From NCBI GenBank assembly GCA_023807065.1, contig JAJJLU010000657.1, forward strand, positions 1 to 24,733: a stretch of 24,733 nucleotides of DNA, in the 5' to 3' direction. How positions within the stretch are numbered: position 1 is the stretch's first letter; the number at the start of each line of letters is the position of its first letter. This DNA comes from Isotricha intestinalis. Taxonomy: Eukaryota > Ciliophora > Litostomatea > Vestibuliferida > Isotrichidae. Both the position numbers and the translations under genes were made by a program. The notes beneath the pieces are model-generated. The model saw nothing but the letters and a program-made list of their open reading frames with translations, was not told the DNA's origin and did not search any database. Of this stretch, positions 8,917-16,320 are shown piece by piece.

Positions 8917-9990
8917 ATGTATCTTGATGCAGATTATTATGTTGCTTTTAAAAATGAAAATACAGGATTATATGAAAAAGCAAGTGATCAAGAAATATAT
9001 GAAAATGATATGGGTATTATTATGGTTAATATTACTGCCAAAAACAAAGGAAGTTCAACTGCATATCAATCTGATTTTTTATTATATGTTCCTAAAGAAA
9101 TAACAATTGATAAAGAAGAATTAAAAAAAAATGGAGTTAATGCAGAAATCAAAGAAGAAGAAAAAGAAAATATTCTTATAATAAAATCAGGAAGAAATAT
9201 TGCAAGTCAAGAATTATATATTCAACAATTATATTTAGGTTTTGGTGATATTACTTTATTAAATCAAAATAGAAGAAATTTGAACGAAATAAAAAATAAA
9301 AAATCTTTAATTAAAAAAGTTGAAATTTCAATGTGTCCAACTGAATCATGTACTCAAAAACAATTTGTAAAACAATCAATTCCAATTGAAATATATACTA
9401 AAGTATCAGAAGGTAGTAGAGGAAATATTGAATTAGATATTTCTAGAAAAGGTACTTTTGAATTACCAAAATATAAATTATCTGCAAAACCAGATGAAAA
9501 TAATTTAGATTCTCAATATATTTTTTATAGAAAAATCAATGATAATGAATGGGAAAAAATATCTAATAAAAGTAATATAAATGAAATTGAAGATTCTCCT
9601 TTAATTCCTGATGAAATTAAATCTTTGGAAAAATATACCATATATTATAAAGTTGAAGGTTATTCAAATGAACGTATTTTTGCTGGAGATGGTATATCAG
9701 TTGAAGAAACCTTAAAGAAAAAAAAAAATAAGAATTTATTAAGTATTATATTTATTATCTTAGGAAGTATATTATTTATTCTAATCATCTTTTGTTTAAT
9801 TTTCTGTTTGTGTAGAAATGATAAGGAAGAAGAGGAAAAGAAAAAAATTAATGAAAAGAAAAAGTTTGAGCACAATCATCTTAAAATCAAAAAAACTGAT
9901 AAAATAAGAGACAGAAGTTCTGCTAGTTCAAGGTCAATGTTAAACAAAAATGATATTAAAATCATTAAATATATAACTAATCAAAATTAA
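8917..9990 (+). CDS. C-terminal, membrane-anchored fragment of a large surface protein
   Basis: A 357-residue frame with no signal peptide of its own. Residues 1-130 look like an extracellular beta domain (GIIMVNITAKNKGSS then YQSDFLLYVPKEI), of the same style as the upstream 2091-residue protein; Cys at 140 and 145 follow. Residues about 273-297 form one transmembrane helix (LLSIIFIILGSILFILIIF), followed by a charged cytoplasmic tail of 60 residues rich in Lys, Glu and Ser. The frame is open upstream of the ATG to 8836 and is coding-like there (PNPQNDGRKNKENAYWIPAY), so the ATG is probably not an original start. A one-base shift at about 8833 would extend it as KGYSPNPQNDG. I infer the true C-terminus of the gene beginning at 1261, now separated by about 1.3 kb. 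Without a signal peptide a translated product would not be expected to reach the membrane correctly, so it may be a pseudogene. Confidence 0.6.
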   Translation: MYLDADYYVAFKNENTGLYEKASDQEIYENDMGIIMVNITAKNKGSSTAYQSDFLLYVPKEITIDKEELKKNGVNAEIKEEEKENILIIKSGRNIASQELYIQQLYLGFGDITLLNQNRRNLNEIKNKKSLIKKVEISMCPTESCTQKQFVKQSIPIEIYTKVSEGSRGNIELDISRKGTFELPKYKLSAKPDENNLDSQYIFYRKINDNEWEKISNKSNINEIEDSPLIPDEIKSLEKYTIYYKVEGYSNERIFAGDGISVEETLKKKKNKNLLSIIFIILGSILFILIIFCLIFCLCRNDKEEEEKKKINEKKKFEHNHLKIKKTDKIRDRSSASSRSMLNKNDIKIIKYITNQN

Positions 9991-10311
9991 GGATATAAAA
10001 AATAGTTTATTCTTTTAAAACAAAAAATTTGTTTTTCTTGAAAATATTATTTATTTTATTAGTTAAAATATATATCTTTCTAATCTTCAAAAGTATCTTA
10101 TTTCACAAATTCATACTTTATGTTATTGTTATAACATTATTTTCATTTTTTGAATTGTATAAATTCTCCAAAATTATTTGTTTTATAATATATTTTCCTA
10201 TTTATTATTATCTTTTCTTCTATTTTTTAATGATTTTTTGTTTTGAGTATTTTTTTAATTTATTTATATTTAAGAAAAAAAGTTTATTGAATATTTTTTG
10301 TATTAATCATT
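9991..10311. other. AT-rich spacer upstream of TRM10
   Basis: About 320 bp, strongly T-rich on the plus strand. An open frame of 100 codons runs through it, but it reads only Phe/Leu/Ile/Tyr and overlaps the TRM10 start, which is what T-rich noncoding DNA gives by chance. I see no RNA gene. Confidence 0.5.
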
Positions 10312-11211
10312 ATGGAGGAATTTTATATTGATAATGTAGATTTGTTTGGAGACAATTTATCTGAAATTGAAAAAAAACAATTTGAAAGAAAAGAAAGAAA
10401 AGAAAATAACAAATATCAAAATAATAAACTAATAAATAAAGAAAAAACTAATAAAAGAGTAAAAACAAGAAATAATGAAAAAAAGAAAAAAGAAGAAATT
10501 AAATTAGAGCATAAAAAATTGGTTGAAAATATGTCAAAAGAAGAAAAAGATATTTTTTATCAACAATTAAGAGATGAAAAAAAGAAATTAAAAGAAACTT
10601 TAAAATTAGGATTAACATCAAATTTTATAATTGTTTTTGATTTATTTTTTAATTCTTCAATGGGATATAATGAATTAAAAAGTTTAATAATTCAATTAGG
10701 TTATTGTTATAGTATTAACAAGAAAAACAAAAAAAAAATTTCTTTTTTTTTTACAAATTATAATGGATATATTAAAGAAGAACTAGAAAAAATGGGAAGT
10801 AATTTTTGGTATTCACATTTTGAAAATGAAGAATTCTTTAATGTAGAAGAATTAATAAAATTAAATAAAGAATTTATTTATTTAAGTCCTGATTCAAATG
10901 AAGAATTAAATGATGTTTCAGAAGATAAAATATATATTATTGGAGGATTAGTTGATAAACCTGTAATGAAAGATAAAACATTATTAAGAGTATCTCAAAT
11001 AAATAATGAATCTTTTATTAAAGAAAAAGGAATAAAAATAAAAACAGCTAAATTACCTTTATTTAAATATTTAAATAATATTGCAAATCCTGTTTTAAAT
11101 TTAAATACTGTTGTTGAAATATTATCTAATTATATGGATATGGAAAATAAAGACTGGGAAAAAGCGATTAAATTTGCAATACCACAAAGAAATCTTAAAA
11201 AAGACCAATAA
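10312..11211 (+). CDS. TRM10: tRNA (guanine-9-N1)-methyltransferase, TRM10 family (SPOUT fold)
   Basis: It methylates N1 of purine 9 in tRNA using S-adenosylmethionine. The first 95 residues are a lysine-rich, charged helical region (KKEEIKLEHKKLVENMSKEE) typical of TRM10 N-termini that bind tRNA. The SPOUT domain follows at about 100-299: FIIVFDLFF (105-113) with the conserved Asp110, YLSPDS (190-195), IYIIGGLVDK (207-216), TAKLPL (245-250), LNLNTVVEIL (262-271) and the closing DWEKAIKFAIPQRN (281-294). These are the cofactor-binding trefoil-knot motifs in the right order, and the length of 299 fits nuclear/cytosolic TRM10A-type proteins. No mitochondrial presequence is obvious. Start ATG 10312 is the first in frame. 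The gene converges on the CAP-protein gene. Confidence 0.93.
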   Translation: MEEFYIDNVDLFGDNLSEIEKKQFERKERKENNKYQNNKLINKEKTNKRVKTRNNEKKKKEEIKLEHKKLVENMSKEEKDIFYQQLRDEKKKLKETLKLGLTSNFIIVFDLFFNSSMGYNELKSLIIQLGYCYSINKKNKKKISFFFTNYNGYIKEELEKMGSNFWYSHFENEEFFNVEELIKLNKEFIYLSPDSNEELNDVSEDKIYIIGGLVDKPVMKDKTLLRVSQINNESFIKEKGIKIKTAKLPLFKYLNNIANPVLNLNTVVEILSNYMDMENKDWEKAIKFAIPQRNLKKDQ

Positions 11212-11762
11212 ATTCTTAATTTTTTGTAATTAAGAAATAATAATATATTTTTCTGTTTTCTATTCTGAATTTAAAATTATAAATATTTATTTTGTTTATT
11301 TTTCTTGATTTTTTCTGAAATAGATGAATTGATTTTTTTTTTTGTTCTGGAAAAATATTTTTATTGATATATCAGGAGATTAATATTTTAATGATTTTAA
11401 ACTTATTTTCTGCTGTTTAATTTTATAAACCATTCTATTACAATTTTGTTCTCCATCTTAAAATTTGATTCAGATATAATTTACAGAAAATAACTCTAAT
11501 TCTCTTTTAATTCTAGAATTATTTTCTTTGTTTATTTTTAATTTTTAATATTATATTTTAATTGATTTAATTTTGTATATTTAATTGTTTATTTTATGAT
11601 TTGAATATATAAAAGAATTGATAAAAAGAAAATGATTATAAATCAAAAATTTTTAAAACATAATCTATTAATTGAAATAATATTTAAAAAATATATACAA
11701 TATTTCATTTCAAAAGCCTATATTATATATAAAAAACTTAAAAAATGTTACATCAATTTTTT
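11212..11762. other. Convergent intergenic region, AT-rich
   Basis: About 550 bp between two 3' ends, holding both 3' UTRs. Bases about 11400-11530 contain a little more C and G than the rest and a 17-codon minus-strand frame (11403-11456), too short to support. No tRNA-like cloverleaf or repeat was seen apart from the hairpin next to TRM10. Confidence 0.45.
11213..11236 (+). repeat. Inverted repeat directly after the TRM10 stop
   Basis: TTCTTAATT (11213-11221) and AATTAAGAA (11228-11236) are perfect complements separated by six bases, starting two bases after the stop codon. In the mRNA this would be a short 9-bp, A/U-rich hairpin in the 3' UTR. At this base composition a chance origin is quite possible. 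Confidence 0.5.
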
Positions 11763-12578
11763 TTATTTTGATAATGTATAATACGCACAAAACTTTTTAT
11801 TTAGCAATTTATAAGTTATAGCGATTTTTTTAAAATCTTTATTTAAAACAGCAGCCCTCTTTTTTCCTGCATGTTTCCCAGAATCATCAATTATAATTAA
11901 TAAAACAGAAATATAAGGGTCTTTAACGGCATCTTTAAAATAAGCATCTAAATTGATAACTTTTTTCTTTTCTATAATTTTATTTTGAAATATTTTAGGG
12001 TCTTTAAATACTTCTTCATCATCAGGAATTTCAATTGCAATATTATTATCAAAAACCAATGGTTCCATAGGTGGAATGGTTTTTAATATTTCAATAGTTT
12101 CTTTAAATATTTCTTCTCCTTTATTTAATGCAACTTTCAAATTTCCACTATATATTAATTTATTTTGTTCTGTTTTTATATGTTTAATTGCTTCTTCAAT
12201 TTCTGGAATAAATTCAATTGGATTTACTCTAATTTTATTTATCATATTTAAAGCATCTGTTGGATAATTTTCTATTTTATATTTTACTTTTGAAACTGCT
12301 TTTAATTTTCCTTCTGTTTGATTTATATTTGATTCATTTAAATTTGAACTTTTTTCTTTACTTTCTTCTTTTACTATACTTAATGATTTATCGTTTAAAT
12401 TACGATTATTATTATTAAGAGTATTTAAATTGTTTTGTGTTTCCTCTTTTTTTTCTTCTTCTTTATTTTCATTATCTTCATTATTTTCTTCTTTTTTTTT
12501 ATCTTCTTCGTTAACTTCTTTGTTTGGTACATCTATATTATTCTCTGGATTTGCATTTGAACATTGACATCCTCCCAT
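11763..12578 (-). CDS. Cytoplasmic, probably acylated CAP/SCP-domain (PR-1-like) protein
   Basis: 271 residues beginning MGGCQC: Gly2 fits N-myristoylation and Cys4/Cys6 fit palmitoylation, so the protein is probably tethered to the inner face of a membrane; there is no signal peptide. Residues 15-95 are a Glu/Lys/Asn-rich linker. The rest resembles the CAP/SCP superfamily: DALNMINKIRVNPIEF (108-123) matches the first helix (usually LN.IN.YR..P..F), and GKHAGKKRAAVLNKDFKKI (234-252) matches the H-x(4)-R-x-x-ILN-x-x-F-x-x-IG segment, followed by beta strands ending FCAYYTLSK. One histidine (His236) remains and the second canonical His/Glu positions are not clear, so this is a diverged form. 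It is transcribed divergently from the cyclin gene. The domain call is moderate; the acylation is inferred from the N-terminus. Confidence 0.7.
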   Translation of the reverse strand: MGGCQCSNANPENNIDVPNKEVNEEDKKKEENNEDNENKEEEKKEETQNNLNTLNNNNRNLNDKSLSIVKEESKEKSSNLNESNINQTEGKLKAVSKVKYKIENYPTDALNMINKIRVNPIEFIPEIEEAIKHIKTEQNKLIYSGNLKVALNKGEEIFKETIEILKTIPPMEPLVFDNNIAIEIPDDEEVFKDPKIFQNKIIEKKKVINLDAYFKDAVKDPYISVLLIIIDDSGKHAGKKRAAVLNKDFKKIAITYKLLNKKFCAYYTLSK

Positions 12579-12850
12579 TTCAAAATTTTATATTTTTTAT
12601 ATTTTATTTTAAATATAAAATTTTGAATTTTTTGTTTTTAATTTGGTCGAAATCTCTAAATACAATTTCAAATATTCACAAATTATAATTTATTTCAAAA
12701 AAAAATGTTTAAATCATAATTTAATTTTCTGTTGATTTCAATTAAGAAATTTTTGGTAATTAATCAATTGAAAAATTACTTTTAGCAATAATTATAGAAA
12801 AGAATAAAAATATGACTTTTTTTAAATAAATAATTGAATGATTATCTCTC

Positions 12851-12871
12851 ATCAAACTTTTGGTGTTTGAT
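12851..12871. repeat. Short inverted repeat upstream of cyclin
   Basis: ATCAAAC (12851-12857) and GTTTGAT (12865-12871) are perfect 7-base complements around TTTTGGT. It lies about 130 bp upstream of the cyclin ATG. It could be a dimer binding site; chance is possible. Confidence 0.4.
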
Positions 12872-12897
12872 TATTTTGAAAATAGAAAGTTAAATTT

Positions 12898-12915
12898 CAA
12901 TTTAAATTTAAATTG
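12898..12915. promoter_or_regulatory. Perfect 18-bp palindrome 85 bp upstream of cyclin
   Basis: CAATTTAAATTTAAATTG reads the same on both strands, and the near-palindrome extends outward as TTTC..GGAAA with one extra G. It lies 85 bp upstream of the cyclin ATG and is followed by the only G/C-rich word in the spacer (GGCAGCCC). Its placement suggests a core promoter or dimeric factor site; function is inferred from position only. Confidence 0.4.
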
Positions 12916-13000
12916 GAAATGGCAGCCCAAATAATATATATTTAAAAACAAAAAAGAAATAATTTATAATTTAATAAAGACAAAAATATTTTGAAAAAGG

Positions 13001-14014
13001 ATGAAATCTCACTCATTAAATGCATCATATTCATCAATATGTTTAAAAGACAAAAATAAAAAATCAAATATAAATAATAAAAAAACAATAACTCAAACAC
13101 AAAGTACAAATACAAATTCCTCAAAATCAAATTCAAATGAGAAATCTTTTAAAAATTTGTTGGATTCAAAAAATATTTTAGAAAATAATAAAGAATCTTC
13201 TTTATTAACTTCTATATCAGCTTTAAATCAATTTAAAAAATTATCATCTTCAAATTTAAATTCAATTTACAAAGAAATAATTCTTGAAGAAGAAAAAAAT
13301 AAAATTCCATATTTAAATAAAATTCAATTAAAAAAACAAAATAACATTACAGAAAGACATAGAGCAGTTTTAATTGATTGGTTAGTTAATGTTCATTTTT
13401 ATTTAAAATTATCTGATGAATGTTTATTTCTTTCAGTAAAAATAATTGATTTATTCTTGGCGCGTGAGGAAAAATTTCATAAATCAAAATTACAACTTTT
13501 AGGAATTTGTTCTTTATTAATTTCTTCTAAATTTATTGAATCTTCTCATCCAAGAATTGAAGATTTAAGTTTAATTTGTGAAAATACTTATTCAAAGGAA
13601 GAAATAATTATCTTTGAAAAAATCTTATTTGAAAAAATTGAATATAAAATAGAACAAGATAATATCATCAATTTTTATGATATGCTTTCTTTAATTTTTA
13701 ATTTTAATTTGAAAGATTATTATTTAGGGAAATATCTTCTTGAAATTTCTTTATTGGATTTAAATTTATTTTCTTTTTCAAGAACTATTGTTGCTTTTTC
13801 TGTTACTTATTTAGTAATGAAATTTAATATTCAAAATCATCCTGATTATAAAAAATGTTTTTTATATTTATCAAATAAAGAAACCGAAGAAAATCAAGTA
13901 AAAAAATGTGCAAAAATAATTTTAAATTTAATGGAAAATATACAAATAACAAATGAATATACTAGTTCAGTTCAAAAATATAAATTTTTAATAAAAGAAA
14001 ATAATGAATTTTAA
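13001..14014 (+). CDS. B-type (mitotic) cyclin
   Basis: A regulatory subunit that would activate a cyclin-dependent kinase at mitosis. The 337 residues have a Ser/Asn/Lys-rich N-terminus (1-115), then two cyclin folds. The first box starts ERHRAVLIDWLVNVHFYLKLSDECLF (in pieces: RAVLIDWLV at 121-129, LSDECLFLSVKIIDLFL at 137-153), the cyclin A/B hallmark with Arg121, Asp126 and Trp127, and continues to LISSKFIE (173-180) with the CDK-contacting Lys177. The second box runs about 219-325 (FSRTIVAFSVTYLVMKF). Length and layout fit cyclin B. Unusual: the N-terminus contains no arginine before residue 118, so no RxxL destruction box, and I see no KEN box either. Ciliates carry several B-type cyclins, so the exact subtype is open. 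Confidence 0.9.
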   Translation: MKSHSLNASYSSICLKDKNKKSNINNKKTITQTQSTNTNSSKSNSNEKSFKNLLDSKNILENNKESSLLTSISALNQFKKLSSSNLNSIYKEIILEEEKNKIPYLNKIQLKKQNNITERHRAVLIDWLVNVHFYLKLSDECLFLSVKIIDLFLAREEKFHKSKLQLLGICSLLISSKFIESSHPRIEDLSLICENTYSKEEIIIFEKILFEKIEYKIEQDNIINFYDMLSLIFNFNLKDYYLGKYLLEISLLDLNLFSFSRTIVAFSVTYLVMKFNIQNHPDYKKCFLYLSNKETEENQVKKCAKIILNLMENIQITNEYTSSVQKYKFLIKENNEF

Positions 14015-14156
14015 AAAAAAACATACTTATTTAATTTGAAAAAAAATTGTATTTATTTTTCAATGTAAATATAATTCAATTAATTACTTATTTAAAAGAA
14101 ATAATATTATTAATTTAAAAACATTTTTAAATTTAGTTTTTATTTAAAATAAAAAT

Positions 14157-15365
14157 TTATTCATCCATAACACTTTTCAATTCTTCAATTTCATTCATAA
14201 TTATATTTAATCTCTTAGCAATAATATCAGCTTTTTCATTTTGTCCTTCTTGTAAAAAATATTGTCCTAAAAGTTTATCATGTTCAAATTGATTCACTAA
14301 AATATTAAAATACATTTTTTCTGTGATTTGACCATTTTGTATATTACCTTCTAATACTGAAATTTTAACTTTTATTTTATTCATTAATTGTCTTAATTCT
14401 CTTGGAGTTCTTCCTTCAATTTTTTTCATTTTCTCATTCAATTCTTCTTCTTTTTTTTTCATTACTCCTATTGTGTTTAAACAATCTAAATTTTCAGGAT
14501 CATTTATTTCATTATCATTAAATTTACTTTTATCAATATGTTCTTCTGATTTTTTTAAATTAAATTTACGTTCTTCTTTTTTTGGTTTTTCAATTTTTTT
14601 AGGTTCTTCTTTTTTTTTATTATCTTCTTTTTTTTTTGTTTCTTCTTTTTTTTTAGTTTCTTCTTCTTTATTTGTTTCTTCTTTTTTTGATTCTTCTTTT
14701 TTTATTTCTTCATTTTTATGAATTATATTATTTTTATTTGTTTGTTTTAATATATTACTTTCTTTATCATTTTTATTTTCGATATTTTCTTTTTTATCAT
14801 TATTTGAAACAGAATAATTTACATTATCATTTTTAAAAGGAGGATAAATTTGTGTTAGAGTTAATAAATTTGTATTTGGATCTTTTCCACATAATGGAAC
14901 AGGTGTCCAAACATTTTTTTTTTTTTCATTAAGAAGAGAAATAATTTTTTTAAATTTTTCAATTTTTTCTTTCCTAGTTACTATATCTTTTTTTGCTACT
15001 GCTTCAATTTTTTTAAATTTTTCGGGTTCAAGTGATTTAAGTTTTTGAACTACTAAAACTAATTCTTTTTCTTTTTCTTTCATTTCTCTATTTAATTCAT
15101 TTATTATTAAATTAAATTTTTTTTCTCTTTCTTCTAAAGAACAACCACAAATATAATCAGGTTTTATTTGACTTGGAATTGACAATTCTTTTAACTTATC
15201 TATTTCGTTTTTGGTTAAAAAGTTTTTTGCCATTTCTAGGATTTTAAATTTTTTCAAGCAATCTTCTTGTTGAGATAAATTATGTTGTTTAAAATATTTG
15301 TATGCATCATAATAATCTTCCATTCTACTATTTAAAGATTTTAACAGTGCTTCATTTTTACTCAT
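14157..15365 (-). CDS. Coiled-coil protein with DM14-like segments (possibly CC2D1/Lgd-related, no C2 domain)
   Basis: 402 residues, strongly helical and charged. Residues 14-50 (RMEDYYDAYKYFKQHN..) resemble a DM14 repeat, and the C-terminal 60 (YFNILVNQFEHDKLLGQYF.., then NEKADIIAKRLNIIMNEIEEL) resembles the conserved C-terminal helical pair of CC2D1A/CC2D1B, proteins that bind CHMP4 and modulate ESCRT-III. However, the C2 domain of that family is not visible: residues 150-300 are linker plus a Lys/Glu tandem repeat (219-265). A single CGKDP-type loop at 159-163 is unexplained. The family assignment is tentative; plain 'coiled-coil protein' is the safe call. It is followed, in the same orientation, by the LITAF gene upstream (107-bp gap), another family tied to endosomes. 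Confidence 0.7.
   Translation of the reverse strand: MSKNEALLKSLNSRMEDYYDAYKYFKQHNLSQQEDCLKKFKILEMAKNFLTKNEIDKLKELSIPSQIKPDYICGCSLEEREKKFNLIINELNREMKEKEKELVLVVQKLKSLEPEKFKKIEAVAKKDIVTRKEKIEKFKKIISLLNEKKKNVWTPVPLCGKDPNTNLLTLTQIYPPFKNDNVNYSVSNNDKKENIENKNDKESNILKQTNKNNIIHKNEEIKKEESKKEETNKEEETKKKEETKKKEDNKKKEEPKKIEKPKKEERKFNLKKSEEHIDKSKFNDNEINDPENLDCLNTIGVMKKKEEELNEKMKKIEGRTPRELRQLMNKIKVKISVLEGNIQNGQITEKMYFNILVNQFEHDKLLGQYFLQEGQNEKADIIAKRLNIIMNEIEELKSVMDE
14571..14711 (-). repeat. Lys/Glu tandem repeat inside the coiled-coil gene
   Basis: Residues 219-265 are made of short KKEE / KKKEET / KKEEP units, encoded by repeated AAA and GAA codons. It is likely a charged single-alpha-helix or flexible spacer and a site of replication slippage. 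Confidence 0.8.
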
Positions 15366-15471
15366 ATTTTGAACAATTATTGATTAAATAAAAAAAAAGT
15401 GTTTTAAAAAATTAATAATATAATTCAATTAAAATTATTTTAATCAATGATAGTTAATATTTAATAAATAA

Positions 15472-15828
15472 TCAACAAGATTGATAACTTCCTAAATAAG
15501 CATTACATTTAATACAAAAATGTTTTGAATCATAACAAGTTAAATCTTTATTTCTTAATGTTTGATGAATTCCCCATAATATAGGTGAAATGCATAAGCA
15601 AATAGCATTTTTGATATTAATATTTTTTTCTGTTCTTGATGGAGTAATATTATGGCAAAATGGACAAACAATAAATTGTGGATTTGATTTTAATATTGTT
15701 GATAAGGCTAATAATTCAAAATTATTGTTTATTATTTGATTATTTGTAATATTTAATTGCAATTGTGGGTTTGAATTATATTCTTCAATATTAATTTTAT
15801 CATAAATTTTTAGGTTTATTTGAGACAT
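15472..15828 (-). CDS. LITAF-domain (LPS-induced TNF-alpha factor-like) zinc-ribbon protein
   Basis: A 118-residue protein with one LITAF domain. The N-terminal knuckle is VCPFCHN with Cys55 and Cys58; the C-terminal knuckle is KHFCIKCNAYLGSY with Cys105 and Cys108; between them is a hydrophobic stretch (AICLCISPILWGI, 75-87) where the family inserts into the cytosolic face of late endosome or lysosome membranes. Family members act in endosomal sorting. The N-terminal 45 residues are Asn/Ile-rich and lack the proline-rich PPxY region of the animal protein, as is common in protists. The stop is TGA, right after the normal end of the domain, which shows that TGA terminates in this organism. It is short but complete. 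Confidence 0.88.
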   Translation of the reverse strand: MSQINLKIYDKINIEEYNSNPQLQLNITNNQIINNNFELLALSTILKSNPQFIVCPFCHNITPSRTEKNINIKNAICLCISPILWGIHQTLRNKDLTCYDSKHFCIKCNAYLGSYQSC

Positions 15829-16320
15829 TTTATATTGTTTAATTTAATATTTTTACATATTATTTTGTTTTTTTTTATAATTTTTTTAGTACATACCTAA
15901 TAAATTATATTATAAGGATTATTATATCCAAAATTTAATTGAAAATCAAAAGATTTGTTTAATTTAATTTTTTAGATGTTATAAATTGAAATGAAGGAAT
16001 TCAATATTTGAAAAAGATATAAATTTTTTATAAAATTTAGTTCAATAAATAAACGTCATTAATTTAAATATTTAAATATTTTTGAGGTAATAAAAAAATC
16101 AAAATCATTATATATTTTCCTAAATTATTTCGAAATTAGTTAATCAAATTTAAAGTAAATAATAAATAGAATTATTTATTAAATAAATAATTTGTTAAAT
16201 AAAATATATCTTTTAAATTTTATACCCAAATATCTTAAAAGATAATATATTTCAGAATTTCAATATTTACAATAAAAAAAATAAATTATTAGTATACATA
16301 AAATAAATATATTATAATTA
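15829..16320. other. AT-rich intergenic region
   Basis: About 490 bp, promoter of the LITAF gene on one side and 3' UTR of the ankyrin gene on the other. Only A/T-rich words with many TTTAAAT and ATAAAT motifs; no gene or structured repeat was seen. Confidence 0.5.

Larger units (their letters stand above)
12579..13000. other. Divergent promoter region, CAP-protein gene and cyclin gene
   Basis: 420 bp between two start codons, so both promoters should be here. It is AT-rich but contains two inverted-repeat elements in the cyclin-proximal half (see the separate entries). I found no MYB-type YAACKG site by eye. Confidence 0.5.

Noticed and set aside
10029..10331. 100-codon plus-strand frame
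   Set aside because: It reads almost only Phe, Ile, Leu and Tyr, as T-rich spacer does by chance, and it overlaps the well-supported TRM10 start in another frame.
11403..11456. 17-residue minus-strand frame in the TRM10/CAP spacer
   Set aside because: Too short, no similarity and no upstream exon that joins convincingly.
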